A stretch of 64,000 bases of DNA from positions 372,001 through 436,000 of the forward strand of contig NZ_CP030074.1 of NCBI RefSeq assembly GCF_003261055.1, written 5' to 3'. The notes under the pieces are model-generated. The model saw nothing but the letters and a program-made list of their open reading frames with translations, was not told where the DNA came from and made no database searches. Positions within the stretch are counted from its first letter, which is position 1; every line of letters begins with the position of its first letter. This document shows positions 40,521 to 50,334 of this stretch, piece by piece. This stretch comes from Streptomyces cadmiisoli. Its GTDB lineage: Bacteria > Actinomycetota > Actinomycetes > Streptomycetales > Streptomycetaceae. Made by a program: the position numbers and the translations under genes.

Positions 40521-42059
40521 ATGAGCCTCAATCCCCGTACCAGGCGTTTCACGATCCTCACCGCGGCCGTCGCGCTGGGCCTCACCGGCGGTCTCAGCCA
40601 GCCGGTCCAGGCCGCGGAGCCGTCGTCCTACATCGCCAACGACACCGTATGGAGGACGGTCGACGGCCAGGAGATCCTGGCTCAGGGCGGGAACGTCTTC
40701 AAGCACCAGGGTGTCTACTACTGGGTCGGCTCGGAGCTGACCAGCGGCCAGCCCAAGGCGATCAACCTGTACAGCTCGACCGACCTCGAGAACTGGCAGT
40801 TCAGGAAAGCCATCGTGAAGCAGTCCGGCACGGACGGGCCCCTCTCCGCCGACCCGGCCGACAACATCTGGCTCGGACGCCCGCAGCTCAACTACAACCC
40901 GGCAACGAACAACTTCGTCCTGAACTTCGAGGTCAACGACACCTCGGACAAGCGCAACCAGCTGATGTTCGCCACCAGCTCGACGGTCGACGGCACTTAC
41001 ACGCTGACGAGTCAGACACCGATCAACGTGAACAACAACACGATGGGCGATCACTCGGTCTTCGTGGAGGGCAACGACGCGTACCTCGTGTACGTGGGCG
41101 ACCACGTGGACGCCAGCGGCAAGAAGAGCATCAACCGCACGGTCACCGTGAGGAAGCTCAACGAGGCGTGGACCGGCGTGGCCCCCGGAGCGCCCCTGTT
41201 CGACCAGTGGGACTCCGGGAAGGAGGCGCCCGGCCTCGTCAAAGCCAACGGCAAGTACTACCTGTTCGCCTCCGAGAAGCGATGGTGGGACGCGACGGCC
41301 ACCCACTACCGAGTCAGTGACACCCTCGCCGGTCTGGCGTCGAGCGCGCCGTGGGCGAAGGTCACGCACCGGCCGACCCGGGGTGGTTCGGACGACTCGT
41401 TCGGCACGCAGTTCGCGCAGATCATCCCCGTCGTCAGCACGGACGGGGGGACGACGTCCTATCTCTTCAACGGCGACCGCTACTCGCAGTTCTTCAAGGG
41501 CGACACCAACAACGCACCCGGCGGCGTCGGCCGCAACGCCTGGTACAAGCTCACCTTCGAGGGCACCGCGCCCGTCGTGCACGGCTGGACGGGCGTCGAC
41601 GTGAACGCGGCGGCGGGCACGATCACGGGCAACCGGGTCGCCAACGGCCGCTTCGACCAGGAGGCCGCCGGCGTCGGAGTCCCGCTGTGGGATCTGTCCG
41701 GTGCCCAGGGTGCGGCCTCCACGCAGAACACCACCGGTGACGGCCGCCGGCAGCTGCTGGTGAACGACGACGTGGCCTTCACCTCGTGGGTGGACCAGGA
41801 GGTCGTTCTTCCCAACGGCAGGTACGAACTGTCCTTCGACTACCGGTCCAGCGCCACCATGAACGACCTGTTCTTCGAGGTGAAGGGACACGGTGGCCAG
41901 GCGACGAAGCTGCCTCTCAACAAGAACCAGAACGCCTGGGCGACGAAGAAGTACACCTTCGACGTGACCTCGGGCAAGGCCAACATCGGCCTCTGGGCGG
42001 ACGGCCAGGCGAATGCCTGGACCAACCTCGACAACGTGGCGATCTGGCCAGCGGGCTGA
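40521..42059 (+). CDS. Secreted GH43-like enzyme, exo-beta-1,3-galactanase-like, with C-terminal binding domain
   Basis: The 512-residue protein starts at an ATG with GAGGAG upstream and has a Sec/Tat-type signal peptide (RRFTILTAAVALGLTGGLSQ, cleavage near VQAAE). The five-bladed propeller domain opens TVDGQEILAQGGNVFKHQGV with YYWVGSE and INLYSSTDLENWQF, the pattern of GH43 subfamily 24, whose members remove galactose from beta-1,3-galactan and bypass side chains. IWLGRPQLNYNP, GDHSVFVE and SGKEAPGLVKANGKYYLFAS supply further blades with acidic residues. Residues from about 385 on (NRVANGRFDQ to NLDNVAIWPAG) form a jelly-roll carbohydrate-binding-like domain. With the GH30 enzymes it fits arabinogalactan breakdown. 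Confidence 0.78.
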   Translation: MSLNPRTRRFTILTAAVALGLTGGLSQPVQAAEPSSYIANDTVWRTVDGQEILAQGGNVFKHQGVYYWVGSELTSGQPKAINLYSSTDLENWQFRKAIVKQSGTDGPLSADPADNIWLGRPQLNYNPATNNFVLNFEVNDTSDKRNQLMFATSSTVDGTYTLTSQTPINVNNNTMGDHSVFVEGNDAYLVYVGDHVDASGKKSINRTVTVRKLNEAWTGVAPGAPLFDQWDSGKEAPGLVKANGKYYLFASEKRWWDATATHYRVSDTLAGLASSAPWAKVTHRPTRGGSDDSFGTQFAQIIPVVSTDGGTTSYLFNGDRYSQFFKGDTNNAPGGVGRNAWYKLTFEGTAPVVHGWTGVDVNAAAGTITGNRVANGRFDQEAAGVGVPLWDLSGAQGAASTQNTTGDGRRQLLVNDDVAFTSWVDQEVVLPNGRYELSFDYRSSATMNDLFFEVKGHGGQATKLPLNKNQNAWATKKYTFDVTSGKANIGLWADGQANAWTNLDNVAIWPAG

Positions 42060-42092
42060 CCCGGCGACCGCCACCGCCGCCCGGGATGCGAT

Positions 42093-44708
42093 CTATCCCT
42101 GGGCCACCGGTCTGACCTGGTCGAAGCGGCGGGCGGCCAGGTCCTCGCGGCGGATCAGCCAGTACACGATGTTGTCGTGGTGGCGGTCCTCGAAGGAGGC
42201 GAGCAGGACAAGGGCGTGTTCCTCCCGGCGCAGGGCTTCGTCCGTCGCGTCCGGGCCGAGGACGCGGCGGGCGACGCGGCCCTGCTCCCAGCGGTCGTAC
42301 CAGCGGACATGTCCCCCGACCTGCGCCCAGTGGCCGCCGTACAGCTCGTGCATCAGGTCCTCCACAGCCCCGTACGCCTTGGTCCCGCCCTCCGTGTTCG
42401 GCAACTCGATGGACGCGTCCTCCAGGATCGGGTCGTAGAAGTCGGGCATGGTGACTTTCACCCGGTTCAGACGCAGCGGTACCCGCTCGAGGACCTCTCG
42501 GCCCTCGGGTGCCGGGCGGCGGCGGGTCGGGACCGAAGCGGGGACATAGAGCACCTTCGTCCCGGCGCCCAGCCCGCCATCCTCGTATCCGACGTAGAAC
42601 TCGCCGGGCTCATCGTGGAGGCCGCTCCCCTGAAAGCGGAAGAACAGGAGTGTGCCGTCCTCGGGCAAGGGAATGTCCAACTCCGTCCGGGGCAGGCGGG
42701 CGCAGTCCAGGGAGGCCAGCAGGGTCAGCGGGCGTTCCTGCCACACCGGCCAGGGTGTGTTCTTCGGCAGTTCCGGCAGACCGCCCAGGTGACCGACGAC
42801 GGGACCCTCACCTTCCCCCTCGTCCAGGGTCACCGCCGGTCGCAGCAGTGAGAGCCACCGTTCCTTCGCTCCGCCGGGCAGGATGCGCAGGATCGGATCG
42901 AACACGCTCATGTCGAAGGGAGGGGGGTTGTACCCCTCGGGCCCGGGTTCGTCCGCCGTGGACGGCTCGGCCGTCTCGTCGGCCGGGGGCGCCGCGCCGA
43001 AGAGGGCCTCGGCGCGGGCTTGCAGATCCGGCTCCAGTTCTCGGGCCGCGGTGGCCAGCAGCGCGCGGGCGGTGTCGTCGGCGCGCTCGCGGAGTTCGCC
43101 GGCAAGGGTCACAGCCTGGTCCTGCACGGCCCGTACGGGGTGCCAGAAGGCGTCGGCGAGCAGGGCCAGGACCGTCCCTGCGCTGTCCGGTTCGCGTTCC
43201 GGTCCGCGGCGCAGGAATGTGATCAGTGCGGTCGCGACGTCCTCCTCCGGCCAGGTCAGCGCCTCACGGGCGCAGGCGACGATCTGGTCGGTGGTGAGGC
43301 GCCCGTGCTCGGCGTGGCGGATCAGCGCCCGCAGGGTGTGCAGGGGCCGTATGGTCCGGGTGCCCGTGACGAAATGGACCAGGTCGGCGATGTGGTCGTC
43401 CCTGAGCAGGTCCGAACCGCTGATCTCGCCGATCGCGACCGCGCAGTTGGGCGAGGTGTCGGTGTCCCCCGTCAGGATGGCCTGGACCCACCGGTCGACC
43501 AGGTCCGCCGTGAGCCGTTCCTCGCGCAGGAGCGTCCCCACCGCGCGTGCCGTCAGGGCATCGCTCATCTGTGAGGACAGCGCGACGCTCGCGAGCCTGG
43601 CGTAGCTCTCGTGGCAGGCGGTGAACTCCTCCTCGGTCGGCTGGAGGTCTTCGAACAGGGTGGTGTGGCAACTGGCAACAATCCAGCCGTCCTCGTCGGT
43701 GACCTGCTGGAGGCTCTGGATCACCTTGCGCAGGAAGAGATCACGGTCGAGCAGACCGTTCTCCAGCAGGAGGCGTACGAAGCGACGTCCTCCGGACGAA
43801 GGATCGTTGTCGCCCAGGCGGTTGTAGACGCCGTAGTCGGCAAGGGGCAACTCCGGGAGCACGCGGGGCAGCAACGGGTCCTCGCGAGGGTCGGCGGCGA
43901 CCGCCAGGCCGTGCGGAGGGCGGTTCTCCCATCCCGCGCCGACGTAGAAGTTCACACAGCCCGCGGCGAGACGGGAGGTCGGTTCGACGGTGATACCGGT
44001 GCGGCGGCACAGCACCATCACGAGCGGATAGAGGGCTGCGGCGTGCGGACCTGTCGCGGCTGCCCTGATGAAGTCCGCGACGCGCTCCGGCTCCCAGCAC
44101 GCGACGACCGCGTCCGCCAGATGTGCCGCCATCTCCTCGGGTCCGGCCGGCCTCCGGCCTGCGAACCCCGGCCGGACGAGCCAGTCCGCCGCCGCGTCGG
44201 CGTCGGTGTGGCAGACGAAGCCGACGGTACTCATCCGCACGTAGCGGGCGGCGTTCTGCTCGCCGAGGGAGATCAGATACTCCGCCAGGGCGAGACGCAC
44301 CAGGGTGGCGCGGGAGATGAGTGACCGGCGTTGCTCCGCGTCCAGCGCGGTGCCGGACAGGTGTGCCTCGACGGACTCCTGGGTGCCGCCCTCCATGGCG
44401 GCCAGCAGGGCTTCGTAGGTGTGCTCTGCCGCAGCGTCCTCGGTGGCAGGGCCGGGCGGCGACGTGTCGTCCACCGTTTCGTGGAGGTACCGCTTCCACG
44501 CGGATGTGAAGGTCGGCAGGTGCGGGTGGCTGAGCCGTCCGTCGATGTTCGCGGTGTCGGGATGCCGGGTCAGCCACAGGAAGTAGGTGACGCGGTCGCT
44601 GATGGTGTGCGGCGGCATGTGCCGGTCCGCCGCGGCGTAGCGGGCGAAGTCGCCCAGGTCGCCTTCGTCGTTGATGAACCGGGCCAGCCACTGACCGAAA
44701 CCTGACAC
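42093..44708 (-). CDS. Large uncharacterised protein: YozE-like N-terminus, helical middle, DUF1963-like C-terminus
   Basis: The 871-residue protein starts at a GTG with GGAAGGAAG upstream. Residues 1-70 (FGQWLARFINDEGDLGDFAR, HTISDRVTYFLWLTRHPDTA) resemble the YozE SAM-like fold. Residues 70-620 are mostly helical and HEAT-like, with no catalytic signature. The C-terminal 230 residues (VVGHLGGLPELPKNTPWPVW, LTLLASLDCARLPRTELDIP, EDGTLLFFRFQGSG) are a DUF1963/YwqG-type domain. This domain occurs in many polymorphic-toxin immunity and intracellular proteins of unknown role. The combination in one chain is unusual. It converges with the GH43-like gene with only 33 bp between stop codons. Confidence 0.75.
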   Translation of the reverse strand: MSGFGQWLARFINDEGDLGDFARYAAADRHMPPHTISDRVTYFLWLTRHPDTANIDGRLSHPHLPTFTSAWKRYLHETVDDTSPPGPATEDAAAEHTYEALLAAMEGGTQESVEAHLSGTALDAEQRRSLISRATLVRLALAEYLISLGEQNAARYVRMSTVGFVCHTDADAAADWLVRPGFAGRRPAGPEEMAAHLADAVVACWEPERVADFIRAAATGPHAAALYPLVMVLCRRTGITVEPTSRLAAGCVNFYVGAGWENRPPHGLAVAADPREDPLLPRVLPELPLADYGVYNRLGDNDPSSGGRRFVRLLLENGLLDRDLFLRKVIQSLQQVTDEDGWIVASCHTTLFEDLQPTEEEFTACHESYARLASVALSSQMSDALTARAVGTLLREERLTADLVDRWVQAILTGDTDTSPNCAVAIGEISGSDLLRDDHIADLVHFVTGTRTIRPLHTLRALIRHAEHGRLTTDQIVACAREALTWPEEDVATALITFLRRGPEREPDSAGTVLALLADAFWHPVRAVQDQAVTLAGELRERADDTARALLATAARELEPDLQARAEALFGAAPPADETAEPSTADEPGPEGYNPPPFDMSVFDPILRILPGGAKERWLSLLRPAVTLDEGEGEGPVVGHLGGLPELPKNTPWPVWQERPLTLLASLDCARLPRTELDIPLPEDGTLLFFRFQGSGLHDEPGEFYVGYEDGGLGAGTKVLYVPASVPTRRRPAPEGREVLERVPLRLNRVKVTMPDFYDPILEDASIELPNTEGGTKAYGAVEDLMHELYGGHWAQVGGHVRWYDRWEQGRVARRVLGPDATDEALRREEHALVLLASFEDRHHDNIVYWLIRREDLAARRFDQVRPVAQG

Positions 44709-44987
44709 GTTCGTTGCTTCCTTCCCGCGGCGACAGTCGGACGGCGTCGAACGGTACTTCCGGGTACCGACAGTTCGGCTCACACCGAGCGGCGGACCGG
44801 TGACCGTGGGTCCGGCGGTACGGGCGCCGGGGCCGGGCTCGTCCCTGTCGTACCCCATTTGCCCTGCCCCGGTTCGCCGGTGAATCGCTCACGGGTGGTG
44901 AGCGGCGTGCGGCCACGGACCGCTCGCCACGACTCCCCTCCGGACCCGGAATGCCCTGCGCGTCCGACCGCGGAACGGGCCGGGGAC

Positions 44988-46496
44988 ATGCTGGACTGGC
45001 GTGGATCTGTCGTCGGTACGGCCGCGGACGCGCAGGGTGTTCGGAACGCGGCCGGGAGAGCGGGTGCCCGGGTGGCTGGTGACGGGGACTCGGAGTTCAC
45101 CGCGCGGGAGCGGCTGGCGCTGGGCGGGGCCGCCCTGTCCGCCTTGATCGTCGAGCTGGACTGGCTGGCGGTGAGTGTCGCCCTGCCGCAGATCGCGGAC
45201 GACCTGCGGCGCACACCGACGGACCTCCAATGGGTGATCACCGCGTTCATGCTGGGTTTCGGCGGGCTGCTCCCGGTGGCGGGATGGGTCACGGACGCGT
45301 TCGGCCGGCGCCGTACGACGATCTACGCCATCGAGCTGTTCATGGTGAGCTCGCTGGTCTGCGCGATGGCGGAAGACCTCGTCTGGCTGACGGTCGGGCG
45401 GGCGTTGCAGGGTGCGGCCGGAGGGTTCGCGGTCCCGGGCGCCGTGGCGATGACGGCGGGGGCGTTCTCCGGGCTGAAACGGGACCGGGGTCTGGCGATC
45501 GTGCTGGCTTCCGCGAGCGGTGGGGCGGCGCTGGCGCCGTTCGTCAGCGGGCTGCTGGTGCAGTTGTTCGGCTGGCGGTCGATCTTCCTGGTGAACTTCC
45601 CGCTGGGCCTGGCCGCCATCGCGCTCGTGTACTGGTGCGTCCGCCCCTCCAACAATCCCGAGACCGCGGCCCGCAGACCGCCGTTGCGCAGCGGACTGTG
45701 CGTCACGACGGGAGCGGTCGCCCTGACCGTGCTGGCCGACCGCGGAAGCACCTGGGGGTGGGCTTCGGCCCCGGCCATCGTGTGCGGGCTGTGCGGGGTG
45801 GGCCTGCTGGTCGCGTTCGTGGTCCTCGAACGGGACGCGTCCCGCGCCATGCACGGCCCCGAGGTCTACGGCGACCGGCCCCTGCGGGCTCTCACCGGTG
45901 CCGGTGCGGCGTCGATGACGGGATTCACCATCGTCTCGACCTTCTTCATCCTCTACTTGCAGGAAGTCCAGGGATACTCCGCCTTCTTCGCGGGCTGCGT
46001 CTTTCTGGGCCTGTCGGTTCCCAACGCGCTCTCGGCCTACGCCGCCGGGCGGGTGCCGAGCCCCGGGCCGGCCTATCTCATGGTGAGCGCGGCCTTGGCG
46101 ACCGCCGCTGTGGGAGTGGCGGGACTGACCGTCGGGTCGTCGACGGCACTGTCCGTCCTCGCCCTGGCGGTGTCCGGCGTCGGTATCGGGCTGTCCGGCG
46201 GGCTGACGAACGTGCTCACCCAGCAGCGGGTCCGGGCCGAGCAGGCGGGAGCCGTCAGCGGCCTCGCCCTGGCCGTGAAGGCGCTGACGGCCGCCGTCGC
46301 CCTGTCACTCGCGGCGACGGTACTGGAGTCGCTGGGCGGGGGTGGCCGGCAGGCATCGAGCGACCAGGGCGCCATCGAGGTCGTACTGGGGGCGGCAGCC
46401 GCGATCATGCTCTGCTGGGCCCTGCTGTTCCTGCGCAGGGCGATCCCGGTGGCCCGGCACGGCGTGCCGCCGATCGCCGCTGCCCGGCGCCGATGA
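44988..46496 (+). CDS. MFS drug exporter, DHA2 (EmrB/QacA) type
   Basis: The 502-residue protein has about 14 hydrophobic segments. Diagnostic stretches are LDWLAVSVALPQIADDLRRT (motif D1, with the Asp in helix 1), GWVTDAFGRRRTTIYAIELF (motif A) and VGRALQGAAGGFAVPGAVAM (motif B/C). Such pumps exchange protons for drugs or metabolites. The first 40 residues are extra; GTG starts closer to the first helix (about 45073) are possible. It is divergent from the YozE/DUF1963-like gene. No TetR or MarR repressor is adjacent. Confidence 0.88.
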   Translation: MLDWRGSVVGTAADAQGVRNAAGRAGARVAGDGDSEFTARERLALGGAALSALIVELDWLAVSVALPQIADDLRRTPTDLQWVITAFMLGFGGLLPVAGWVTDAFGRRRTTIYAIELFMVSSLVCAMAEDLVWLTVGRALQGAAGGFAVPGAVAMTAGAFSGLKRDRGLAIVLASASGGAALAPFVSGLLVQLFGWRSIFLVNFPLGLAAIALVYWCVRPSNNPETAARRPPLRSGLCVTTGAVALTVLADRGSTWGWASAPAIVCGLCGVGLLVAFVVLERDASRAMHGPEVYGDRPLRALTGAGAASMTGFTIVSTFFILYLQEVQGYSAFFAGCVFLGLSVPNALSAYAAGRVPSPGPAYLMVSAALATAAVGVAGLTVGSSTALSVLALAVSGVGIGLSGGLTNVLTQQRVRAEQAGAVSGLALAVKALTAAVALSLAATVLESLGGGGRQASSDQGAIEVVLGAAAAIMLCWALLFLRRAIPVARHGVPPIAAARRR

Positions 46497-47071
46497 CATG
46501 GCGCATGCCGTGGTGTGCGGGCGGTACGTCGTACCCCTGCCGGCGTCGGGTCAGGGACCGTACCGCCGGGACGTGGCGGTCACGGTGGTGCCACTGCGCA
46601 CGTTGAACGCGCAATCGGCACCGTCCCGCCACAGGGCTCCCGGCACCCGCACAGCGGTGCCGCCGAGCCTCACGCACCGCTGCTGACCTGCGGGGAAGTG
46701 ATCCAAGTCCCCCCACTCCACCGGGTTTTGACCCGTCGGGTCGCCCATCCCACCCGATATCGCGAAAAGTTCGCGACTGTCCTGGCGAGGCGACCGCACG
46801 TAAATTCCAGGGCGGCGGTGGAACCGCTCCCAGCCCGGCTCGGCCTCGCGACCGGACTGCGGACCACCCCGTTGCCGCCTCGGCGGCCGGTGTCGGAGCC
46901 ACCCGGCAGACGACCTGACCTTGAGAAACGGACTTTCCGACACATGACCCGTCACGGCTTACCCTGCCGCAGCGCGTCCGCGGCCCCCGCCCGGCCGCAG
47001 CCCGGCCCCGCCCAGCCTCGGTCCGACGCAGAGGTGCTTCTCGACCGGGAGCCGAGCCGGGACGGTGCCGG
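46497..47071. other. Interval between the MFS and kinase-like genes
   Basis: The 575 bases contain one minus-strand small candidate gene (46551-46748). The rest shows no gene with convincing codon bias. The region just before 47072 is probably the promoter or leader of the kinase-like gene. Confidence 0.45.
46551..46748 (-). CDS. Possible small protein of 65 residues
   Basis: A minus-strand frame from an ATG with GGTGGG upstream shows coding-like third positions. It encodes NPVEWGDLDHFPAGQQRCVR, LGGTAVRVPGALWRDGADC and NVRSGTTVTATSRRYGP. The two Cys and beta-rich look suggest a small stable fold. There is no signal peptide in this frame. I do not recognise the family. Confidence 0.38.
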   Translation of the reverse strand: MGDPTGQNPVEWGDLDHFPAGQQRCVRLGGTAVRVPGALWRDGADCAFNVRSGTTVTATSRRYGP

Positions 47072-47773
47072 GTGATCGTCTCCCTCGTGGGCTCCGACGG
47101 GGCGGGCAAGTCGACCGTCTCCCGCCTCGCCACCGAGCGCCTGCTGGCCGCCGGCAGACAGGTCGAACGGGTGGACCGCTGGGACATCGTGGGCAACCCG
47201 GCGTATCCCACCACCCGATTCATGAAGCCGGACGTGCAGCACACGCGGCTGTGTGTCGCGGAGATGCCGACCACGGCCCGGTTCCTCTTCCTGATGTGGT
47301 CCATCTCCCAGGCGCTGCTGGGCCGCAGCCCCGCCGCGGTCGCTCCGGACCGGGTCACGCTGCTCGACGGGTACTGGATGAAGCACGCCGCGGGCGAGAT
47401 CGTCTACGGCCTGGACCGGGCCTGGGTCGAGGGTGTCGTCTCCGGCCTCCCGGTCTCCGAACACGTCGTCTACCTGCGGCTCGATCCCAAGCAGGCCTGG
47501 ATGCGCAAGGTCGGGCGTGATGTCGTCCCGTACGAGTGCGGCATGGACCCCGCGTGCTCGCAGGACGGCTTCCTGACCCACCAGAGCCGCATCCTCGACG
47601 TGCTCGACTCATGGGCCGAGCAGTACGGATGGCTCACCGTCGACGCCGGTGCGCCGCTCGACGACGTGGTCGGCCGGGTCGTCTCCACCGTGTCCGGGCT
47701 GCCCGGAGCGGGGCATGCGGTGACCGCACCGGCGGGATCCCCGCGCCGAGGCCGCGCCCCGACCACCGGGTGA
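47072..47773 (+). CDS. Thymidylate-kinase-like P-loop nucleotide kinase
   Basis: The 233-residue protein begins IVSLVGSDGAGKSTVSRLAT, giving the Walker A loop of the dTMP kinase family, and continues with LLDGYWMKHAAGEIVYGLDR, where Asp-Gly-Tyr-Trp replaces the usual DR[YH]. PVSEHVVYLRLDPKQAW is the strand before the lid. Canonical bacterial thymidylate kinase is about 205-215 residues and essential; this is a divergent accessory copy. It probably phosphorylates a nucleotide or a related small molecule. The gene starts at a GTG and is followed by FAD-dependent and MazG-like genes in the same direction. Confidence 0.8.
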   Translation: MIVSLVGSDGAGKSTVSRLATERLLAAGRQVERVDRWDIVGNPAYPTTRFMKPDVQHTRLCVAEMPTTARFLFLMWSISQALLGRSPAAVAPDRVTLLDGYWMKHAAGEIVYGLDRAWVEGVVSGLPVSEHVVYLRLDPKQAWMRKVGRDVVPYECGMDPACSQDGFLTHQSRILDVLDSWAEQYGWLTVDAGAPLDDVVGRVVSTVSGLPGAGHAVTAPAGSPRRGRAPTTG

Positions 47774-48010
47774 TCGCTCGCCGCGCCCGGGACCGCGTAC
47801 ACCGCCCCCACACGTGTGCCCCCACGGGCCGCCGCGCGGCGGCCGACTGACGGCCGCCCACCCCGCCCTCAGCCGCAGCCGAAGCTGCCCTGACGACCGC
47901 CCACCCCTGAGGTGGCTACGGCCGTGCCGCCATCACCGACCGCGCCGGCCCCGGCGCCCGGCCGGAACGGACCCCGGACGGGCCCTTCCCCGAGCAAGGA
48001 GAACACCCGT

Positions 48011-50275
48011 ATGCGTTCCCACCGACTCGCCATCGTCGGTGCCGGTCCCAGTTGCACCTATGTGCTGGACCGGCTGGCCGCGACGGCGAAGGCGGCGGCC
48101 GGGCCGGTGCAGCTCGACATCCATGTCTTCGACCGCGCGGGACAGTTCGGCGCCGGGCAGACCCACAGCCCCGACCAGCCGGTCACCAGCGTCCTCAACC
48201 GCATCGCCGGGCAGGTCGCGTTCGCGGCCGACGAGAGTGTCGTCGGCGCCGGACCGCTGCTGCCGCGGGAGGAGCGGCCCACTCTGCACGAGTGGTGTCG
48301 TACGCGGTTCGAGGAGACCGGCGACCCCGTCTTCGACCTCGCCGCCGAGGACTCGCCGAAGCGCTACGTCCACGGCCTGGCACTCGCCGACCGCTTCCGG
48401 CAGTACGTGGCGATGCTGCGGGAAGTGCCCGGCGTGCGGGTCCACTTGCACCACGACGAGGTGACGGACCTGGAGGAATCACCGGACGGCGGCCTCGGCG
48501 TCCTCTGCGGCGGCGAGCGTGTCGTGGCCGCCGACCACGTCCTGCTGCTCACCGGGCACTCCTCCAACACCCCCGCTCGTCACTCCCGGCAAGCAGAGTG
48601 GGCCCGGTTCGCCGAGAGTCACCCGGCTGCTTTCGTCCCGAGCGTCTATCCGCTGGACCGTGCGTTCGCGCCCGGTCAGGCCGGTCCCGGCGGCACCGTC
48701 GGCTGTGCCGGCATGGGACTCACCGGCATCGACGTCATCCTGCACCTGACCGAGGGCAGGGGCGGAGTCTTCGCGCGGGAGCCGGACGGCACCCTGGCGT
48801 ACCGGGAGTCCGGCCGTGAGCCCGACTCCATCGTCATGTTCAGCGAGTCCGGACTGTTCACCTTCACCCGCCCCTTCAACGCCAAGGAGCGCGACACCGG
48901 GAAACTGGAACACCGAGGCGTCTTCCTCACCACGGACGCGGTGCGCCGGCTGCGCCGGTCCGTGGGGCGGCCCGTGCCGATCGGCGGCCGTGAGCAGCGG
49001 CAGCTCGACTTCCGTGACCACGTCCTGCCCGTGATGGTGCTGGAAATGGCCCTCGTGCACTACACCACCCTGCTCGGCGGCGACATCGGGCGCCACCTCG
49101 CCGCCGCGGCCCGTCCCACGTACGAGGCGTTCCTCGCGGACGGCGGCCGCGGCGCCCCGTCCGACGAGTCCGTGCGGCGCCTCCTCGCCCCCTTGGAGGC
49201 CGAGGTCGACCGGGCCGCGGGGACGGTCGACGCGGTGCTGTCCGGCACGCTGCGACTCGCCGACGCCGAGGAGCCGGAGCGCGGCTGGGACGCGGAGGCC
49301 GTGCTGCGCCGGGTGCTGGAGGTGACCTTCGGCCCCGAGCAGGCCGGTGCCCTCGCCGCCCGACTCGACGACCCGGCGCGGCTGGCGGCCGCCGTGGCGG
49401 CGGCCGAGTCCCCCTGGCGCCACCCGAAAAGCGTCGCGGACCGGCGCTTTTCATGGGAACGCCTGATCCGTCCGATCGACCGCGGCTCGTTCACCACACC
49501 CGACGAGTACCGGGCGGCGATGCTCGATTTCCTCGACCTCGACCATCGCTGGGCCGTCCAGGGCAACCTGGCCAACCCGGCGAAGGCGACGGCCGACGGC
49601 GTCTGGCGCGACCTGCGGTACGTCATCGCGTCCGCGGTCGACTTCGCGGGGCTGCATGCCGCCTCCCACCGCGACTTCCTGGACGTCTTCATGCGCCACC
49701 TCAACCGGCTGGTCAACGGGTCCGCGCTGGAGGTCATGGAGAAGGTGCGCGCCCTGGTCCGGCACGGCATCGTCGACGTGTCGGCCGGTCCCGAAGCCCG
49801 CGTCTCGCCGGACGAGCGCAGCGGGCGTTTCGTCGTGCGCGGCGGTGTCACCGGCGCCGTGCTGCCCGTCGACGTCCTGGTCGACGCCCGCGTGCACCCT
49901 TTCGACGCCGCGAACGACATACGGCCGCTCTACCCGAACCTGCTCGGGCGCGGTCTGGTCCGCACGTGGCGCAACCCCGGTGCCGACGCGCCGGACTTCG
50001 CCCCCGGCGGTCTCGACCTCACCGAGGACTTCCATCCCGTACGCGCCGACGGTGAGGTGGACCGGCGGATCACGGTGCTCGGCTGGCCGAGCGAGGGCGT
50101 CATGTTCTTCCAGTACGGCGCCCTGCGCCCGAACCACAACCACCACATCATGCGGGACGTCCTGTGCTGGCTGCGGCAGTTCTGGGGCGATGAGCCCGGC
50201 GCACCCGGGCACGGCGGCCCGCCCGCCACCACGGGGGAGCACAGGCCCGCTCCGGTGCCGGCCCCGCCGGAGTGA
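48011..50275 (+). CDS. FAD/NAD(P)-binding protein, large uncharacterised type
   Basis: The 754-residue protein starts at an ATG with AAGGAG upstream. LAIVGAGPSCTYVLDRLAA is a Rossmann FAD-binding loop, followed by DIHVFDRAGQFGAGQTHSPD and QPVTSVLNRIAGQV. HVLLLTGHSSNTP and GTVGCAGMGLTGIDVILHLT are the second nucleotide-binding half. The pattern matches the FAD-NAD(P)-binding family typified by HI0933-like and ornithine-hydroxylase-like proteins. The C-terminal 350 residues are extra and helical, ending FQYGALRPNHNHHIMRDVLC. A monooxygenase or dehydrogenase acting on a small metabolite is plausible; the substrate is unknown. Confidence 0.82.
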   Translation: MRSHRLAIVGAGPSCTYVLDRLAATAKAAAGPVQLDIHVFDRAGQFGAGQTHSPDQPVTSVLNRIAGQVAFAADESVVGAGPLLPREERPTLHEWCRTRFEETGDPVFDLAAEDSPKRYVHGLALADRFRQYVAMLREVPGVRVHLHHDEVTDLEESPDGGLGVLCGGERVVAADHVLLLTGHSSNTPARHSRQAEWARFAESHPAAFVPSVYPLDRAFAPGQAGPGGTVGCAGMGLTGIDVILHLTEGRGGVFAREPDGTLAYRESGREPDSIVMFSESGLFTFTRPFNAKERDTGKLEHRGVFLTTDAVRRLRRSVGRPVPIGGREQRQLDFRDHVLPVMVLEMALVHYTTLLGGDIGRHLAAAARPTYEAFLADGGRGAPSDESVRRLLAPLEAEVDRAAGTVDAVLSGTLRLADAEEPERGWDAEAVLRRVLEVTFGPEQAGALAARLDDPARLAAAVAAAESPWRHPKSVADRRFSWERLIRPIDRGSFTTPDEYRAAMLDFLDLDHRWAVQGNLANPAKATADGVWRDLRYVIASAVDFAGLHAASHRDFLDVFMRHLNRLVNGSALEVMEKVRALVRHGIVDVSAGPEARVSPDERSGRFVVRGGVTGAVLPVDVLVDARVHPFDAANDIRPLYPNLLGRGLVRTWRNPGADAPDFAPGGLDLTEDFHPVRADGEVDRRITVLGWPSEGVMFFQYGALRPNHNHHIMRDVLCWLRQFWGDEPGAPGHGGPPATTGEHRPAPVPAPPE

Positions 50276-50334
50276 GTGGCGCACGGCGACCGCGTTCGAC
50301 CTCCCCGCCCACGTACGACAGGAAAGAGGACCGC

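Noticed and set aside
44859..44987. Upstream extension of the MFS gene to 44859
   Set aside because: The extra 43 residues overlap the divergent promoter area, are Arg/Pro-rich and precede a better ATG at 44988.
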